From positions 434,001 to 498,000 of the forward strand of contig NZ_FREZ01000001.1 in the NCBI RefSeq assembly GCF_900143525.1: a stretch of DNA of 64,000 nt. The letters are read 5' to 3'. The notes below the pieces were generated by a model. That model worked only from the letters and a program-made list of their open reading frames with translations. It was not told where the DNA came from and searched no databases. This DNA comes from Ruegeria sp. Alg231-54. GTDB lineage: Bacteria > Pseudomonadota > Alphaproteobacteria > Rhodobacterales > Rhodobacteraceae. Position 1 is the first letter of the stretch. Every line of letters begins with the position of its first letter. This document shows positions 54,946-63,507 of this stretch, piece after piece. The translations under genes and the position numbers were made by a program.

Positions 54946-54995
54946 TGTGCGAAAATCCGCACATTTATTCCCCCGGCTGTGCGGATTTCCGCACG
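54946..54995. promoter_or_regulatory. Two 18-bp palindromes upstream of dctP, candidate DctD sites
   Basis: TGTGCGAAAATCCGCACA (54946-54963) and TGTGCGGATTTCCGCACG (54978-54995) share the plan GTGCG-N6-CGCAC. Their centres are 32 bp apart, about three helical turns, so two dimers would lie on one face of DNA. They lie about 190-240 bases before dctP. Confidence 0.65.
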
Positions 54996-55046
54996 CACTT
55001 CGAATCAGATCGAACGACTCACCCCCTGATTCTCTGGTGACTACCC

Positions 55047-55068
55047 GCAGCCTGCGAATGCAGGCTGC
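55047..55068. repeat. Perfect 9-bp hairpin downstream of dctD
   Basis: GCAGCCTGC, loop GAAT, GCAGGCTGC. It sits 57 bases after the dctD stop; it has no T tract, so a terminator role is uncertain. Confidence 0.5.
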
Positions 55069-55124
55069 CCGGCCCAACGGCTTTAAATGCATGATAATGC
55101 GGCCAAAGGCGGCGGGTGCCCCCG

Positions 55125-56354
55125 TTAGCGCCGATAGTCTTCTGGGCGAATCTGATAGCGCGCCAGTTTGTCGTAAAAAGTCTTGCGCGGCAGTTTCAAC
55201 GCACTTGCCGCATCCGAGGCTTTGCCATTGTGCCGACCCAGTGCCGCAATCAACAACGACCGCTCTACGCGTGCCATTTGCTCGTTCAGGCCCAGATCAG
55301 CGGCACGTGCAACCTCTTCCGGCATCCCCAACACGAACCGCATCGCCGCCGACATCAGTGATCTGGCGTTACCCGGCCAGTCGCTGGCCATCAATGACGC
55401 AAGTTGCTCCGAGGTGATCTCGGGCTCGGCAATGCCCGCCTGTTCTGACGCTTGCGCGACGTAATGGCGAAAGATCACTGGTATATCTTCCGGCCGTTCC
55501 GCCAGCGACGGGATGCGTACACGCATGACATCCAGGCGATAAAACAGGTCGGCATTGAATTGGCCCTGCTCTGACAGCGCCGCCAGATCTGCGGTCGTTC
55601 CCGCGACGATCCGTGAACCGGTGCCCTGCTCTATCATTTCAAGCGCGGCGTATTGCGTGGCGTCTGGCATGGCCGAAACCTCATCCAGGAACAACGACCC
55701 ACCGGCCGCATCTTCGCACACGCGCACCAACCCCTCGGGCGTCAGCCCTGAGGCCGGGCGTTTGACGAACGGCCCCTGCCCGACCGGCGACATCAGATGA
55801 ACGACTTCGGCCACTTTCGATATCCCGCTGCCCGGTGGCCCGGTTACCAGAACTTCTGCCCCGGTGGGGGCGACGGATCGGACCCGTTCACGCAGGGCCT
55901 CGGCCTGTGCGGACAGGCCGAACAAAAGCCGCGCTGCGGGGTCGCCGCGCTCAAGCTCTGATTTGAGGGCACGCTGTTCGATCACCTGCGCGCGCGCGTC
56001 AAAGGCTCGTTCCAACACGGGCAGCAGGTCCGCCGCCGCACATGGCTTTTCCAGAAAATCAAAAGCTCCCTGTCCCATGGCCTGCACCGCCATCGGGATG
56101 TCGCCCTCACCGGTCAACAGAACAACGGGCAAATCTGGATCTACCTCACGCGCGTAGTTCAGCAGATGAAAACCATCCCGGCCCGGCATACGGATGTCCG
56201 AAACGATCACACCCAGAAAGTCGGCGCGAATATGGTCTTTAGCTACCACAAAGGATCCCGCCGTAACCGGATCATAATCTGCCAGCTCAAGCGTTTGAGC
56301 CAAAGCTTCGCGGACGGCGGCGTCATCATCAACCAGTAGAATTTTCCGCGTCAT
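55125..56354 (-). CDS. dctD: DctD-type response regulator with degenerate AAA+ domain
   Basis: Response regulator partner of DctB, 409 residues. Receiver domain at 1-120 with D53 (VSDIRMPG) and K103 intact. The AAA+ part is altered: the Walker A motif reads GPPGSGIS (172-179), without lysine, and the GAFTGA loop that contacts sigma54 is deleted; the sequence passes directly from FVKRPASGLTPEGL to AGGSLFLDE. Walker B is present. A Fis-type helix-turn-helix ends the protein (NGKASDAASALKLPRKTFYDKL). It should act without sigma54, as in Rhodobacter NtrC (inference). Confidence 0.9.
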   Translation of the reverse strand: MTRKILLVDDDAAVREALAQTLELADYDPVTAGSFVVAKDHIRADFLGVIVSDIRMPGRDGFHLLNYAREVDPDLPVVLLTGEGDIPMAVQAMGQGAFDFLEKPCAAADLLPVLERAFDARAQVIEQRALKSELERGDPAARLLFGLSAQAEALRERVRSVAPTGAEVLVTGPPGSGISKVAEVVHLMSPVGQGPFVKRPASGLTPEGLVRVCEDAAGGSLFLDEVSAMPDATQYAALEMIEQGTGSRIVAGTTADLAALSEQGQFNADLFYRLDVMRVRIPSLAERPEDIPVIFRHYVAQASEQAGIAEPEITSEQLASLMASDWPGNARSLMSAAMRFVLGMPEEVARAADLGLNEQMARVERSLLIAALGRHNGKASDAASALKLPRKTFYDKLARYQIRPEDYRR

Positions 56355-58084
56355 GCCACCTCGTGCTCCGTGAATGGCTCAAGCTCCACCGTGAATAGCG
56401 CCCCGGTGTCCAGATTTGCACCCCGGATATTACCCCCAAAGCTTTGCACCAGACCATATGAGATCGAAAGCCCAAGCCCCATCCCCTCAGAGGATCCGAC
56501 AGCCTTGGTGGTATAGAACGGTTCGAAGAGTTTTTCCGAGTTTTCGATGCCCGGGCCGATATCGCGGACAGTCACGGCCAGCTTGTCGCCGCGGTCGATC
56601 GCAATGCGAATGAGGCGGTCGTCTTGCCCACTCATCGCGTCGGCGGCATTGTTAATCAGGTTGACGAACACCTGAACCAACCGCACTTCGCCGCCCCATG
56701 CGTAAACCGGGTTATTGGGCGGGGCCCAATCCATACGGACATCCTCAGTTCGCAATCGCGCCTCTGTTAACTCTACCGCCGTGTCGATCACCTGAACCAG
56801 ATTAACCTTGCCCATCGGTTCACTTTCATTGCGCGAAAAGGCGCGTAGGTTCTTGATGATACGCGCCATGCGCGCCGCCATAGCAGAGATACGCGTCAGG
56901 TTCTCCGACGCTTTCTCATCCCGGCCGCGGGATAGAAAAGCCGCGCCATTGTCGGCGAATTGCTGGATCGCCATCAGCGGTTGGTTCAGTTCGTGACTAA
57001 TACCGGCCGACATCTGACCCAACGCGCTGAGTTTACCGGCCTGGATCAGCTCTTCCTGAGCGTGTTTCAGAGCCGCTTCTGCGTCTTCACGTTCACGCAC
57101 TTCATGGCGCAGTGCGGTGTTTGCAGCTGTCAACGCATGCGTCCGTTGCGCGACCCGGATTTCCAGAATCGTGTTGGCCTCGGCCAAGGTGCGCCTGCGT
57201 TCGGTCGCCAGATACAACAGCGCGCCGAAGGCCAGACAGATTGCAGCAACGGTCGCCGCCTGCAACCCCGCCAAACGCTGCGCGGGGGCCACATCGACCA
57301 GAACCTCAGCCGTCATGTCGATCACCGGCAAGTCCAGCATCAGGTGTAAAGCGCGGCTAGGCAGATACCGCCCCCAATTCAGTTGCCAGACCTCGTGCGG
57401 ACCGACTAGAACCGAGGCAAAATCGACCACCCCGCCGTCTGGGGGTGTCAGGCCCAACTGTCCTTCGTCCCGGTGCCAAAACAACAAATCCGATCGGTTT
57501 GAGATAAACACGACACCGTCCCCGTCGGTGAAGAACACCGCCTCGGTACTGCCGCGCCAGGTCTGTTCCACATCCTGCACATCGGCCACAACGATTAATA
57601 CACCCTCGACCTGACCAGCATCGCTAAAGGCCGGGGCGGCGTAGGAATAGGTGCGGTCTCCGCTACTTTCCACAACCCCATGCGCGCTGCCCATTGCGCC
57701 CTGCAATGCGCGCCGAAACGCGGGGTGGTCCGCCATGTTTGGCCACACAACCGGCTGCGCCGAGGCCAGCACCTGCCCGCTTCGGTCAAGATACATCATG
57801 TTGACGGCCGAGGTTTTGTCGGCGACGTCCAGCAATATCGCGCGCGCTGCCCGTTGTTGCACCGGTGTCTCTAGGGCGCGCAGGACCGGATGCGTGGCCA
57901 TCAGCACTGCCAGTTCCTGATAGACCTGCATCTGAGTGCTGAGCCGGTCGGCAGCCAGTTCAAGGTCAGCTTCGGCCTTTTCGCTGAGCTGCGACAGCGC
58001 TTGACGGTAGCCATAGGACCAGACCCCTGCGGTCAACAGGCCGACAGCAAACAAAAATCCCAGAATGACCCAAACGCGTTGCAT
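56351..58084 (-). CDS. dctB: DctB-type sensor histidine kinase
   Basis: Membrane sensor of C4-dicarboxylates, 577 residues. Two membrane segments (about 5-25 and 275-295) enclose a periplasmic double-PAS-like sensor. Then a coiled linker, the H-box GQMSAGISHELNQPLMAIQQF, and the ATPase with NLINNAADAM (N box) and IGPGIENSEKLF. The ATG at 58084 was chosen because it starts MQRVWVILGFLFAV; an earlier start would add 117 residues of non-homologous sequence. Its stop overlaps the dctD start by four bases. Confidence 0.93.
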   Translation of the reverse strand: MQRVWVILGFLFAVGLLTAGVWSYGYRQALSQLSEKAEADLELAADRLSTQMQVYQELAVLMATHPVLRALETPVQQRAARAILLDVADKTSAVNMMYLDRSGQVLASAQPVVWPNMADHPAFRRALQGAMGSAHGVVESSGDRTYSYAAPAFSDAGQVEGVLIVVADVQDVEQTWRGSTEAVFFTDGDGVVFISNRSDLLFWHRDEGQLGLTPPDGGVVDFASVLVGPHEVWQLNWGRYLPSRALHLMLDLPVIDMTAEVLVDVAPAQRLAGLQAATVAAICLAFGALLYLATERRRTLAEANTILEIRVAQRTHALTAANTALRHEVREREDAEAALKHAQEELIQAGKLSALGQMSAGISHELNQPLMAIQQFADNGAAFLSRGRDEKASENLTRISAMAARMARIIKNLRAFSRNESEPMGKVNLVQVIDTAVELTEARLRTEDVRMDWAPPNNPVYAWGGEVRLVQVFVNLINNAADAMSGQDDRLIRIAIDRGDKLAVTVRDIGPGIENSEKLFEPFYTTKAVGSSEGMGLGLSISYGLVQSFGGNIRGANLDTGALFTVELEPFTEHEVA

Positions 58085-58131
58085 GATATAGGGTCTTGCA
58101 TTCGCCGCGCCGCATGGCAAGTCTGCGCCGC

Positions 58132-59313
58132 ATGAAGACGGTATTTCAATCTCCGGTCGATCCGGAATTCGTGCAGAACCCCTACCCGTTCTATGATCAG
58201 GCCCGCGCGTGCGGTGATCTGGTCTATTGGGAAGACTATGGGAAAATTGCGGCTGTATCACACCGGGCGGTCTCGGCGCTTTTGAAAGACCGCCGCTTTG
58301 GTCGGGAAGTACCCGAAGAAATGCGAACCCCAGGTCCGGCGCATCTTGCCCCTTGGCTGGCGGTCGAGGCGCATTCGTTGCTGGAAGCCGAACCGCCAAG
58401 ACACACACGTTTGCGCGCATTGGTGATGCGGGCATTCACGTCGCGTGCCATATCGGCGCTGGAACCTTCGTTTCACGACCTAACCCATTCTTTGATTGAC
58501 GCATTTCCCGACCAACCGTTCGATTTGCTCTCTACCTTTTGCACCCAAGTTCCGGTCATCACGATCTGCCGCCTTCTGGGCGTGCCCGAGGATATGTCAC
58601 CCAGCCTACTCCGCTGGTCACATGATATGGTGGCGATGTATCAAGCCAGCCGTACGCCCGAGACCGAGACCGCCGCCGCAGCCTCATCTCAAGCATTCAC
58701 CGACTTTCTGATCGACTACATCGAGCAACGCCGCAGCGATCCGCAGGACGATCTGATCACACGGTTGATCGTGGCCGAAGAGGATGGCGAAAAGCTCTCA
58801 CGCGAAGAGCTGGTCGCCACCTGCATCCTGCTTTTGAATGCCGGGCATGAAGCGACCGTGCATTCACTTGGAAACGGCGTGAAGACCGTTTTGCAAAATG
58901 GCATCGGACCGCAATATTTTGCGCCGGACACCATCGACCGCACGGTAGAAGAGATATTACGCTATGACCCGCCGCTGCACATGTTCACCCGCTATGCTTA
59001 CGAGGACATCGACGCATTTGGCCACAGTTTCAAACGTGGTGATGAGGTCGCATTACTGCTGGGCGCTGCGAACCGGGATCCAGCAATCTGGAGCGACCCG
59101 GGCAGGTTTGATCCCACCCGCGCCATCGTCACGAACACCAGTTTTGGTGGCGGCCTGCACTTTTGCGTTGGTGCCCCGCTGGCACGGATGGAAATTCGCC
59201 TCGCACTGTCCACGCTGTTCGACAGATATCCGAACCTGCGCCTGAGCGCCGAGCCCGAGTATTCGAACACTTACCATTTCCACGGGCTGACCAAATTGAT
59301 GGTGCAAATCTAG
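58132..59313 (+). CDS. Cytochrome P450
   Basis: A 393-residue bacterial P450 from the start MKTVFQSPVDPEFVQNPYPFYDQ. I-helix oxygen-binding motif LLNAGHEATVH, ExxR in EEILR, and heme-binding FGGGLHFCVGAPLAR with the cysteine near 345. No redox partner or biosynthetic cluster is nearby, and it is divergent from dctB by 47 bases. No good ribosome site precedes this ATG; ATG codons upstream at 58114 and 58096 are alternatives. Substrate unknown. Its stop overlaps the convergent Lrp gene stop by four bases. Confidence 0.92.
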   Translation: MKTVFQSPVDPEFVQNPYPFYDQARACGDLVYWEDYGKIAAVSHRAVSALLKDRRFGREVPEEMRTPGPAHLAPWLAVEAHSLLEAEPPRHTRLRALVMRAFTSRAISALEPSFHDLTHSLIDAFPDQPFDLLSTFCTQVPVITICRLLGVPEDMSPSLLRWSHDMVAMYQASRTPETETAAAASSQAFTDFLIDYIEQRRSDPQDDLITRLIVAEEDGEKLSREELVATCILLLNAGHEATVHSLGNGVKTVLQNGIGPQYFAPDTIDRTVEEILRYDPPLHMFTRYAYEDIDAFGHSFKRGDEVALLLGAANRDPAIWSDPGRFDPTRAIVTNTSFGGGLHFCVGAPLARMEIRLALSTLFDRYPNLRLSAEPEYSNTYHFHGLTKLMVQI

Positions 59314-59789
59314 CTTTCGATCAGCGCTTTCAGAGGCAACATGGTGGTGGACTTGATCTCTTCCATCGACAGCAAGGCGGTCACGTTGTGAACGCGCACT
59401 TCTGAAATCAGCGCCTGATAAAATTCGTCATAGGCACGCGCGTTCTTGACCCGCACCTTCAGGATATAGTCAATGTCCCCGGCCAGCCGATGCGCTTCTT
59501 GCACTTCGGGCCTGTCCCGCAGGGCTTTCAGGAACTTGTGCTGCCAGTCAGCCTCATGTTCCGACGTTCGGATCAGAACAAAAAACGTAGCTTCAAATCC
59601 CAGCGCTTCGGCGTCCAGCAAAACGGTCTGTTGACCGATCACTCCGGCCCCTTTCAGTTTGCGTATCCGATTCCAGACCGGGGTCTTGGAACTGCCGACA
59701 CGAGCGGCTATTTCGTCCAGCGATTGACTGGCGTCCCGCTGCAGCTCGACCAAAATTTTCCGATCCGTATCGTCAATCCGCACCGACAT
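59310..59789 (-). CDS. Lrp/AsnC-family regulator
   Basis: A 159-residue leucine-responsive type regulator. The N-terminal helix-turn-helix is IDDTDRKILVELQRDASQSLDEIAARVGSSKTPVWNRIRKLK. The C-terminal RAM domain (about 70-145) binds small ligands; it has HRLAGDIDYILKVRV. It is divergent from the sulfate assimilation operon (143-base gap), so it is a candidate regulator of cysteine/sulfur metabolism by position only. Confidence 0.93.
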   Translation of the reverse strand: MSVRIDDTDRKILVELQRDASQSLDEIAARVGSSKTPVWNRIRKLKGAGVIGQQTVLLDAEALGFEATFFVLIRTSEHEADWQHKFLKALRDRPEVQEAHRLAGDIDYILKVRVKNARAYDEFYQALISEVRVHNVTALLSMEEIKSTTMLPLKALIES

Positions 59790-59932
59790 TCCAGAATTCC
59801 CTTCGATTCGAAACCAATGTCCCGTTTAGCCGCTGGCGTGGAACATTTGTCCTTATTTTCTCGCCCATATGGCGTATTGGCGGGAATATTTCCTATATTG
59901 CAAGACAAGTCAAACCACACTCGGGACACGAA

Positions 59933-60709
59933 ATGCAGCTTACGCAATCATATGATGGCACAGGACATGTCGACTTTGTCGGCGCGGGTCCGGGCGATCC
60001 GGAATTGCTGACGCTCAAGGCGCTGAAAGCCTTCGAGCGCGCGGACGTTGTTCTGCATGACCGCCTGATCAGTGATGAGGTCCTGGCATTGGCCGGCAAG
60101 ACCGCCCAACTGGTCGATGTCGGCAAGGCCGGTTTCGGCCCATCGTGGAAACAGGAAGACATTGACGCCCTGCTGGTTGAACACGCCCTAAAAGGTCAGC
60201 GCGTCGTGCGCCTGAAATCCGGCGATCCGACCGTATTTGGCCGTCTGGATGAAGAAATCGAGGCAGTTGAGGCTGCTGGTATCGCGTGGCGGATCGTACC
60301 GGGCATCACAGCTGCATCGGCAGCGGTTGCCGGAATTGGTCAAAGCCTGACACGGCGTGGGCGCAATTCTTCGGTCCGTTTTCTGACTGGCCACGACATG
60401 AAGGGGTTTGCGGATCACGACTGGAACGCGTTGGCGCGCACCGGTTCGGTGGCTGCGATTTACATGGGCAAAAAGTCCGCTCGTTTCATTCAGGGCCGCC
60501 TGATCATGCACGGTGCTGATCGCCAAACACCGGTGACGCTGATCGAAAACGCCACGCGCCCCGATCAGCGTATTCTGGAAACAACGCTGGACCAGTTGCC
60601 CACCGATTTGAACGCCGCCGATATGGATGGCCCCACCTTGACCTTTTATGGCCTCGCCCCGCGCGAAGCGACCGCGGCCCTGACCGAATTTAAGAAGGAG
60701 CACGCCTGA
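59933..60709 (+). CDS. cobA: Uroporphyrinogen-III C-methyltransferase (siroheme synthesis)
   Basis: SAM-dependent methylation of uroporphyrinogen III to precorrin-2, the start of siroheme synthesis; siroheme is the cofactor of the sulfite reductase encoded two genes downstream. 258 residues; SumT-type SAM motif VDFVGAGPGDPELLTLKAL near 13, and VRLKSGDPTVFGR and IVPGITAASAA. It is the first gene of the operon. A TATATT -10-like box lies at 59894-59899. Confidence 0.93.
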   Translation: MQLTQSYDGTGHVDFVGAGPGDPELLTLKALKAFERADVVLHDRLISDEVLALAGKTAQLVDVGKAGFGPSWKQEDIDALLVEHALKGQRVVRLKSGDPTVFGRLDEEIEAVEAAGIAWRIVPGITAASAAVAGIGQSLTRRGRNSSVRFLTGHDMKGFADHDWNALARTGSVAAIYMGKKSARFIQGRLIMHGADRQTPVTLIENATRPDQRILETTLDQLPTDLNAADMDGPTLTFYGLAPREATAALTEFKKEHA

Positions 60710-61023
60710 TGGCTCGCGCTTTTACCCCCAAAGTGGTGACCGCCAACGACCTGTTGGAAGGTGACGTCATCTATTTGACCGAAGACGATCGGTGGTCGCG
60801 CGAGCTGACCGAGGCCGAGTTGATCACCGACGAAGCCCACGCGCAGGTGCGTCTTCTGGATGCCTCGCGTCAAGCCAACAAGATCGTTGGGGCATATCTG
60901 GCCGACGCTATTGCCGGCGAAGATGGCCCCGAGCCCACCCATTTCCGGGAAGACTTCCGCCGCACTGGTCCGTCCAACTATGCCCACGGCAAACAGGAAA
61001 CTTCCCCGCAGCCCCGGGCCTGA
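60709..61023 (+). CDS. DUF2849 domain protein of the sulfate operon
   Basis: A 104-residue conserved protein of unknown function (DUF2849). It starts in a TGATGG overlap, sharing one base with the cobA stop. The sequence MARAFTPKVVTANDLLEGDVIYLTEDDRWSREL is the conserved core; the C-terminus is polar. It lies immediately upstream of the sulfite reductase gene, the usual neighbourhood of this family. It has no cysteine and no membrane segment. Confidence 0.9.
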   Translation: MARAFTPKVVTANDLLEGDVIYLTEDDRWSRELTEAELITDEAHAQVRLLDASRQANKIVGAYLADAIAGEDGPEPTHFREDFRRTGPSNYAHGKQETSPQPRA

Positions 61024-61091
61024 CCTCTGGCCCGTCTCTCTCCCCTACTCAAGGCCCCAAGGTTCGGGGCTGCAACTAAGGACAGCTAATC

Positions 61092-62756
61092 ATGTATCGC
61101 TACTCCGAGTTCGACACAGCATTTTTGGCAGAACGTAATGCGCAGTTCCGCGCGCAGGTTGAGCGCCGCATTGACGGCTCGCTCACCGAAGACGAGTTCA
61201 AACCGCTGCGCCTGATGAACGGCCTGTACCTGCAGTTGCACGCCTACATGCTGCGCGTCGCGATTCCGTACGGCACACTGAACAGCGCGCAGATGCGTCA
61301 ACTGGCCCTGCTGGCTGAAGAGTGGGACAAAGGTTACGGCCATTTCACCACCCGTCAGAACATCCAATACAACTGGCCGAAACTGAACGATGTACCGGAT
61401 ATGCTGGACGCGCTGGCCGAGGTTGGCATGCACGCCATTCAGACCTCGGGCAATACCATCCGCAACGTGACCGCCGACCATTTCGCCGGTGCTGCCGCAG
61501 ATGAGGTTGCCGATCCGCGTCCCTACGCCGAGCTGCTGCGCCAGTGGTCGACCGACCACCCGGAATTCCAGTTCATGCCGCGAAAGTTCAAGATCGCAAT
61601 CACTGGTTCCGAGAACGACCGCGCCGTGATCAAGGCGCATGACATCGGCCTGCAACTGGTTGAACGTGACGGCGTTTTGGGCGCACGTGTCATCGTGGGT
61701 GGCGGTTTGGGCCGTACACCGATGATTGGCAAGGAACTGTCCGACTTCGTCGCCTTTGACGACCTGCTGGCGTATCTGGAAGCCACCGTTTCCGTGTGGA
61801 ACCAGATCGGACGCCGCGACAACAAGTACAAAGCGCGCATCAAGATCACCGTGCATGAGCATGGTATCGACGCGATCCGCGCCAAGGTGAACGAGCGCTT
61901 CCTGAAGGTTCGCCCGCAGTTCAAAGGCGCGGATATGAACCTGTTGGAAGAGATCAAGGACCACTTTGCCCCGCCAACTTTTCGTGAAGCCTCGGTTGCG
62001 TCGTTTGAAAGCGCCTACACCAACGACCCGGTCTTCCGGTCGTGGGTCGACACCAACATCGCGCCGCACAAGAACGCGGATCACGCGATCGTCACCATCT
62101 CGATCAAGAAGCACGGCCAGACGCCGGGCGATGCAACTGCAGAGCAAATGCGCGTAATGGCCGATCTGGCCGAAGAGTTCGCCTATGACGAGCTGCGGAT
62201 CAGCCATGAGCAGAACGTAATCCTGCCGCATGTCCACAAGTCGGACCTGCCTGCGATCCATGCGAAGCTGAAAGAGTACGAACTGGCAACCGCCAATATC
62301 GGCCTGATCAGCGATATCATCGCCTGCCCCGGCATGGATTACTGCGCGCTGGCGACAGCCCGTTCGATCCCGGTTGCACAGGAAATCGCGACCCGTTTCG
62401 ATGATCTGAAGCTTGAGCATGATATCGGTCACCTGAAGATCAAGATCTCGGGCTGCATCAACGCATGTGGTCACCACCACGTGGGTCACATCGGCATCCT
62501 GGGTCTGGATCGCGCAGGCGTCGAGAACTACCAGATCACTCTGGGTGGTGACGCGACTGAAACTGCGGCCGTTGGTGACCGTACCGGTCCGGGCTTTGCC
62601 TATGATGAGATCGTGCCTGCCGTCGAACGCATCGTCGAAACCTATCTGGAACAGCGTGACAGCGCCGAAGAGACATTCCTTGAAACCTATCGCCGCGTAG
62701 GCATGGCACCGTTCAAGGCAGCCCTTTACCCCGAGGCGCGAGCGAATGCCGCTTGA
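61092..62756 (+). CDS. cysI: Nitrite/sulfite reductase, siroheme and 4Fe-4S (CysI type)
   Basis: Reduces sulfite to sulfide with six electrons. 554 residues. The cluster ligands are ACPGMDYC near 413 and GCINACGHH near 453; siroheme-binding segments include NGLYLQLHAYMLR and THRQN-like GHFTTRQNIQYNW. Because cysH and cobA are in the same operon, assimilatory sulfite reduction is more likely than nitrite reduction. Its 3' end overlaps the cysH start by 11 bases. Confidence 0.94.
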   Translation: MYRYSEFDTAFLAERNAQFRAQVERRIDGSLTEDEFKPLRLMNGLYLQLHAYMLRVAIPYGTLNSAQMRQLALLAEEWDKGYGHFTTRQNIQYNWPKLNDVPDMLDALAEVGMHAIQTSGNTIRNVTADHFAGAAADEVADPRPYAELLRQWSTDHPEFQFMPRKFKIAITGSENDRAVIKAHDIGLQLVERDGVLGARVIVGGGLGRTPMIGKELSDFVAFDDLLAYLEATVSVWNQIGRRDNKYKARIKITVHEHGIDAIRAKVNERFLKVRPQFKGADMNLLEEIKDHFAPPTFREASVASFESAYTNDPVFRSWVDTNIAPHKNADHAIVTISIKKHGQTPGDATAEQMRVMADLAEEFAYDELRISHEQNVILPHVHKSDLPAIHAKLKEYELATANIGLISDIIACPGMDYCALATARSIPVAQEIATRFDDLKLEHDIGHLKIKISGCINACGHHHVGHIGILGLDRAGVENYQITLGGDATETAAVGDRTGPGFAYDEIVPAVERIVETYLEQRDSAEETFLETYRRVGMAPFKAALYPEARANAA

Positions 62757-63507
62757 CCTGATCCAGACGGAACTGGGGGCCGACCGCGCTGAGCTGACCG
62801 AAAAGGTCGAAGCGCTGAACACCCAGTTCCGCCACCACAGTGCCCATGACGTCATGCATGGCGCGTTGGAGGCCATCGAAGAGCTTGCTTTGGTCTCCAG
62901 CTTTGGCGCGGAGTCGGTGGTGTTGTTGCACATGGCAGCCGTGGTCGACAAAGCAACACCGGTCCTGTTTGTGGACACGCAGATGCTGTTCACCGAAACG
63001 CTGGAATATCAGCAGGACGTTTCAGATCGGCTTGGCCTGAAGAACGTCCACATCATCTGCGCAGATGATGAGGATGTTCAGCGCGAAGACCCATACGGCG
63101 CCTTGCGCCTGAGCGACACGGATGCCTGCTGCAACCTGCGCAAGACCTTCCCGCTGCAGCGTGCTTTGGCGGGCTATGACGGCTGGATCTCGGGTCGGAA
63201 GCGGTTCCAGTCTGGCACACGCGCCGCGCTTGACTTCTTTGAGGTCGAGGACGGCACCGGCCGGATCAAGGTGAACCCACTGGCCCACTGGGCGCCCGAA
63301 GACGTGCGCGCTTATATGGATGAAAACAACCTGCCCCGGCATCCGCTGGTGGCCAAAGGTTACCCCTCGATCGGTTGTGCGCCCTGCACCTCGCCGGTCA
63401 CAGAAGGCGAAGACCCCCGCGCTGGACGCTGGCGCGATCAGAACAAAGAAGAATGCGGCATCCATTTTGTCGACGGCAAGATGGTGCGCGCTGGAGAGAA
63501 AACATGA
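62746..63507 (+). CDS. cysH: Adenylylsulfate (APS) reductase, cysH family
   Basis: Reduces activated sulfate to sulfite. 253 residues. Beyond the PP-loop ATPase-like core (LVSSFGAESVVLLHM) it has the CC..CxxC iron-sulfur ligands, DACCNLRK near 127 and GCAPCTSP near 211, which mark the APS-reducing (4Fe-4S) form rather than the PAPS form. Catalytic ECGIH is near the end. It overlaps the upstream gene by 11 and the downstream gene by four bases. Confidence 0.95.
   Translation: MPLDLIQTELGADRAELTEKVEALNTQFRHHSAHDVMHGALEAIEELALVSSFGAESVVLLHMAAVVDKATPVLFVDTQMLFTETLEYQQDVSDRLGLKNVHIICADDEDVQREDPYGALRLSDTDACCNLRKTFPLQRALAGYDGWISGRKRFQSGTRAALDFFEVEDGTGRIKVNPLAHWAPEDVRAYMDENNLPRHPLVAKGYPSIGCAPCTSPVTEGEDPRAGRWRDQNKEECGIHFVDGKMVRAGEKT

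Larger units (their letters stand above)
54754..55124. other. 371-base regulatory region between dctD and dctP
   Basis: No gene is seen. It holds the two palindromes at 54946-54995, a perfect hairpin at 55047-55068, and an AT-rich part at 54870-54905, which may contain the dctP promoter. I could not identify convincing sigma70 or sigma54 boxes for dctP. Confidence 0.6.

Noticed and set aside
58085-58435. 117-residue N-terminal extension of DctB
   Set aside because: Proline- and arginine-rich, antisense to the P450 gene, and placed before a perfect membrane-anchor start.
61086-62993. 635-residue antisense open frame opposite the sulfite reductase gene
   Set aside because: It mirrors the codon bias of the real gene on the other strand, has no recognisable domain and overlaps the cysI and cysH genes.
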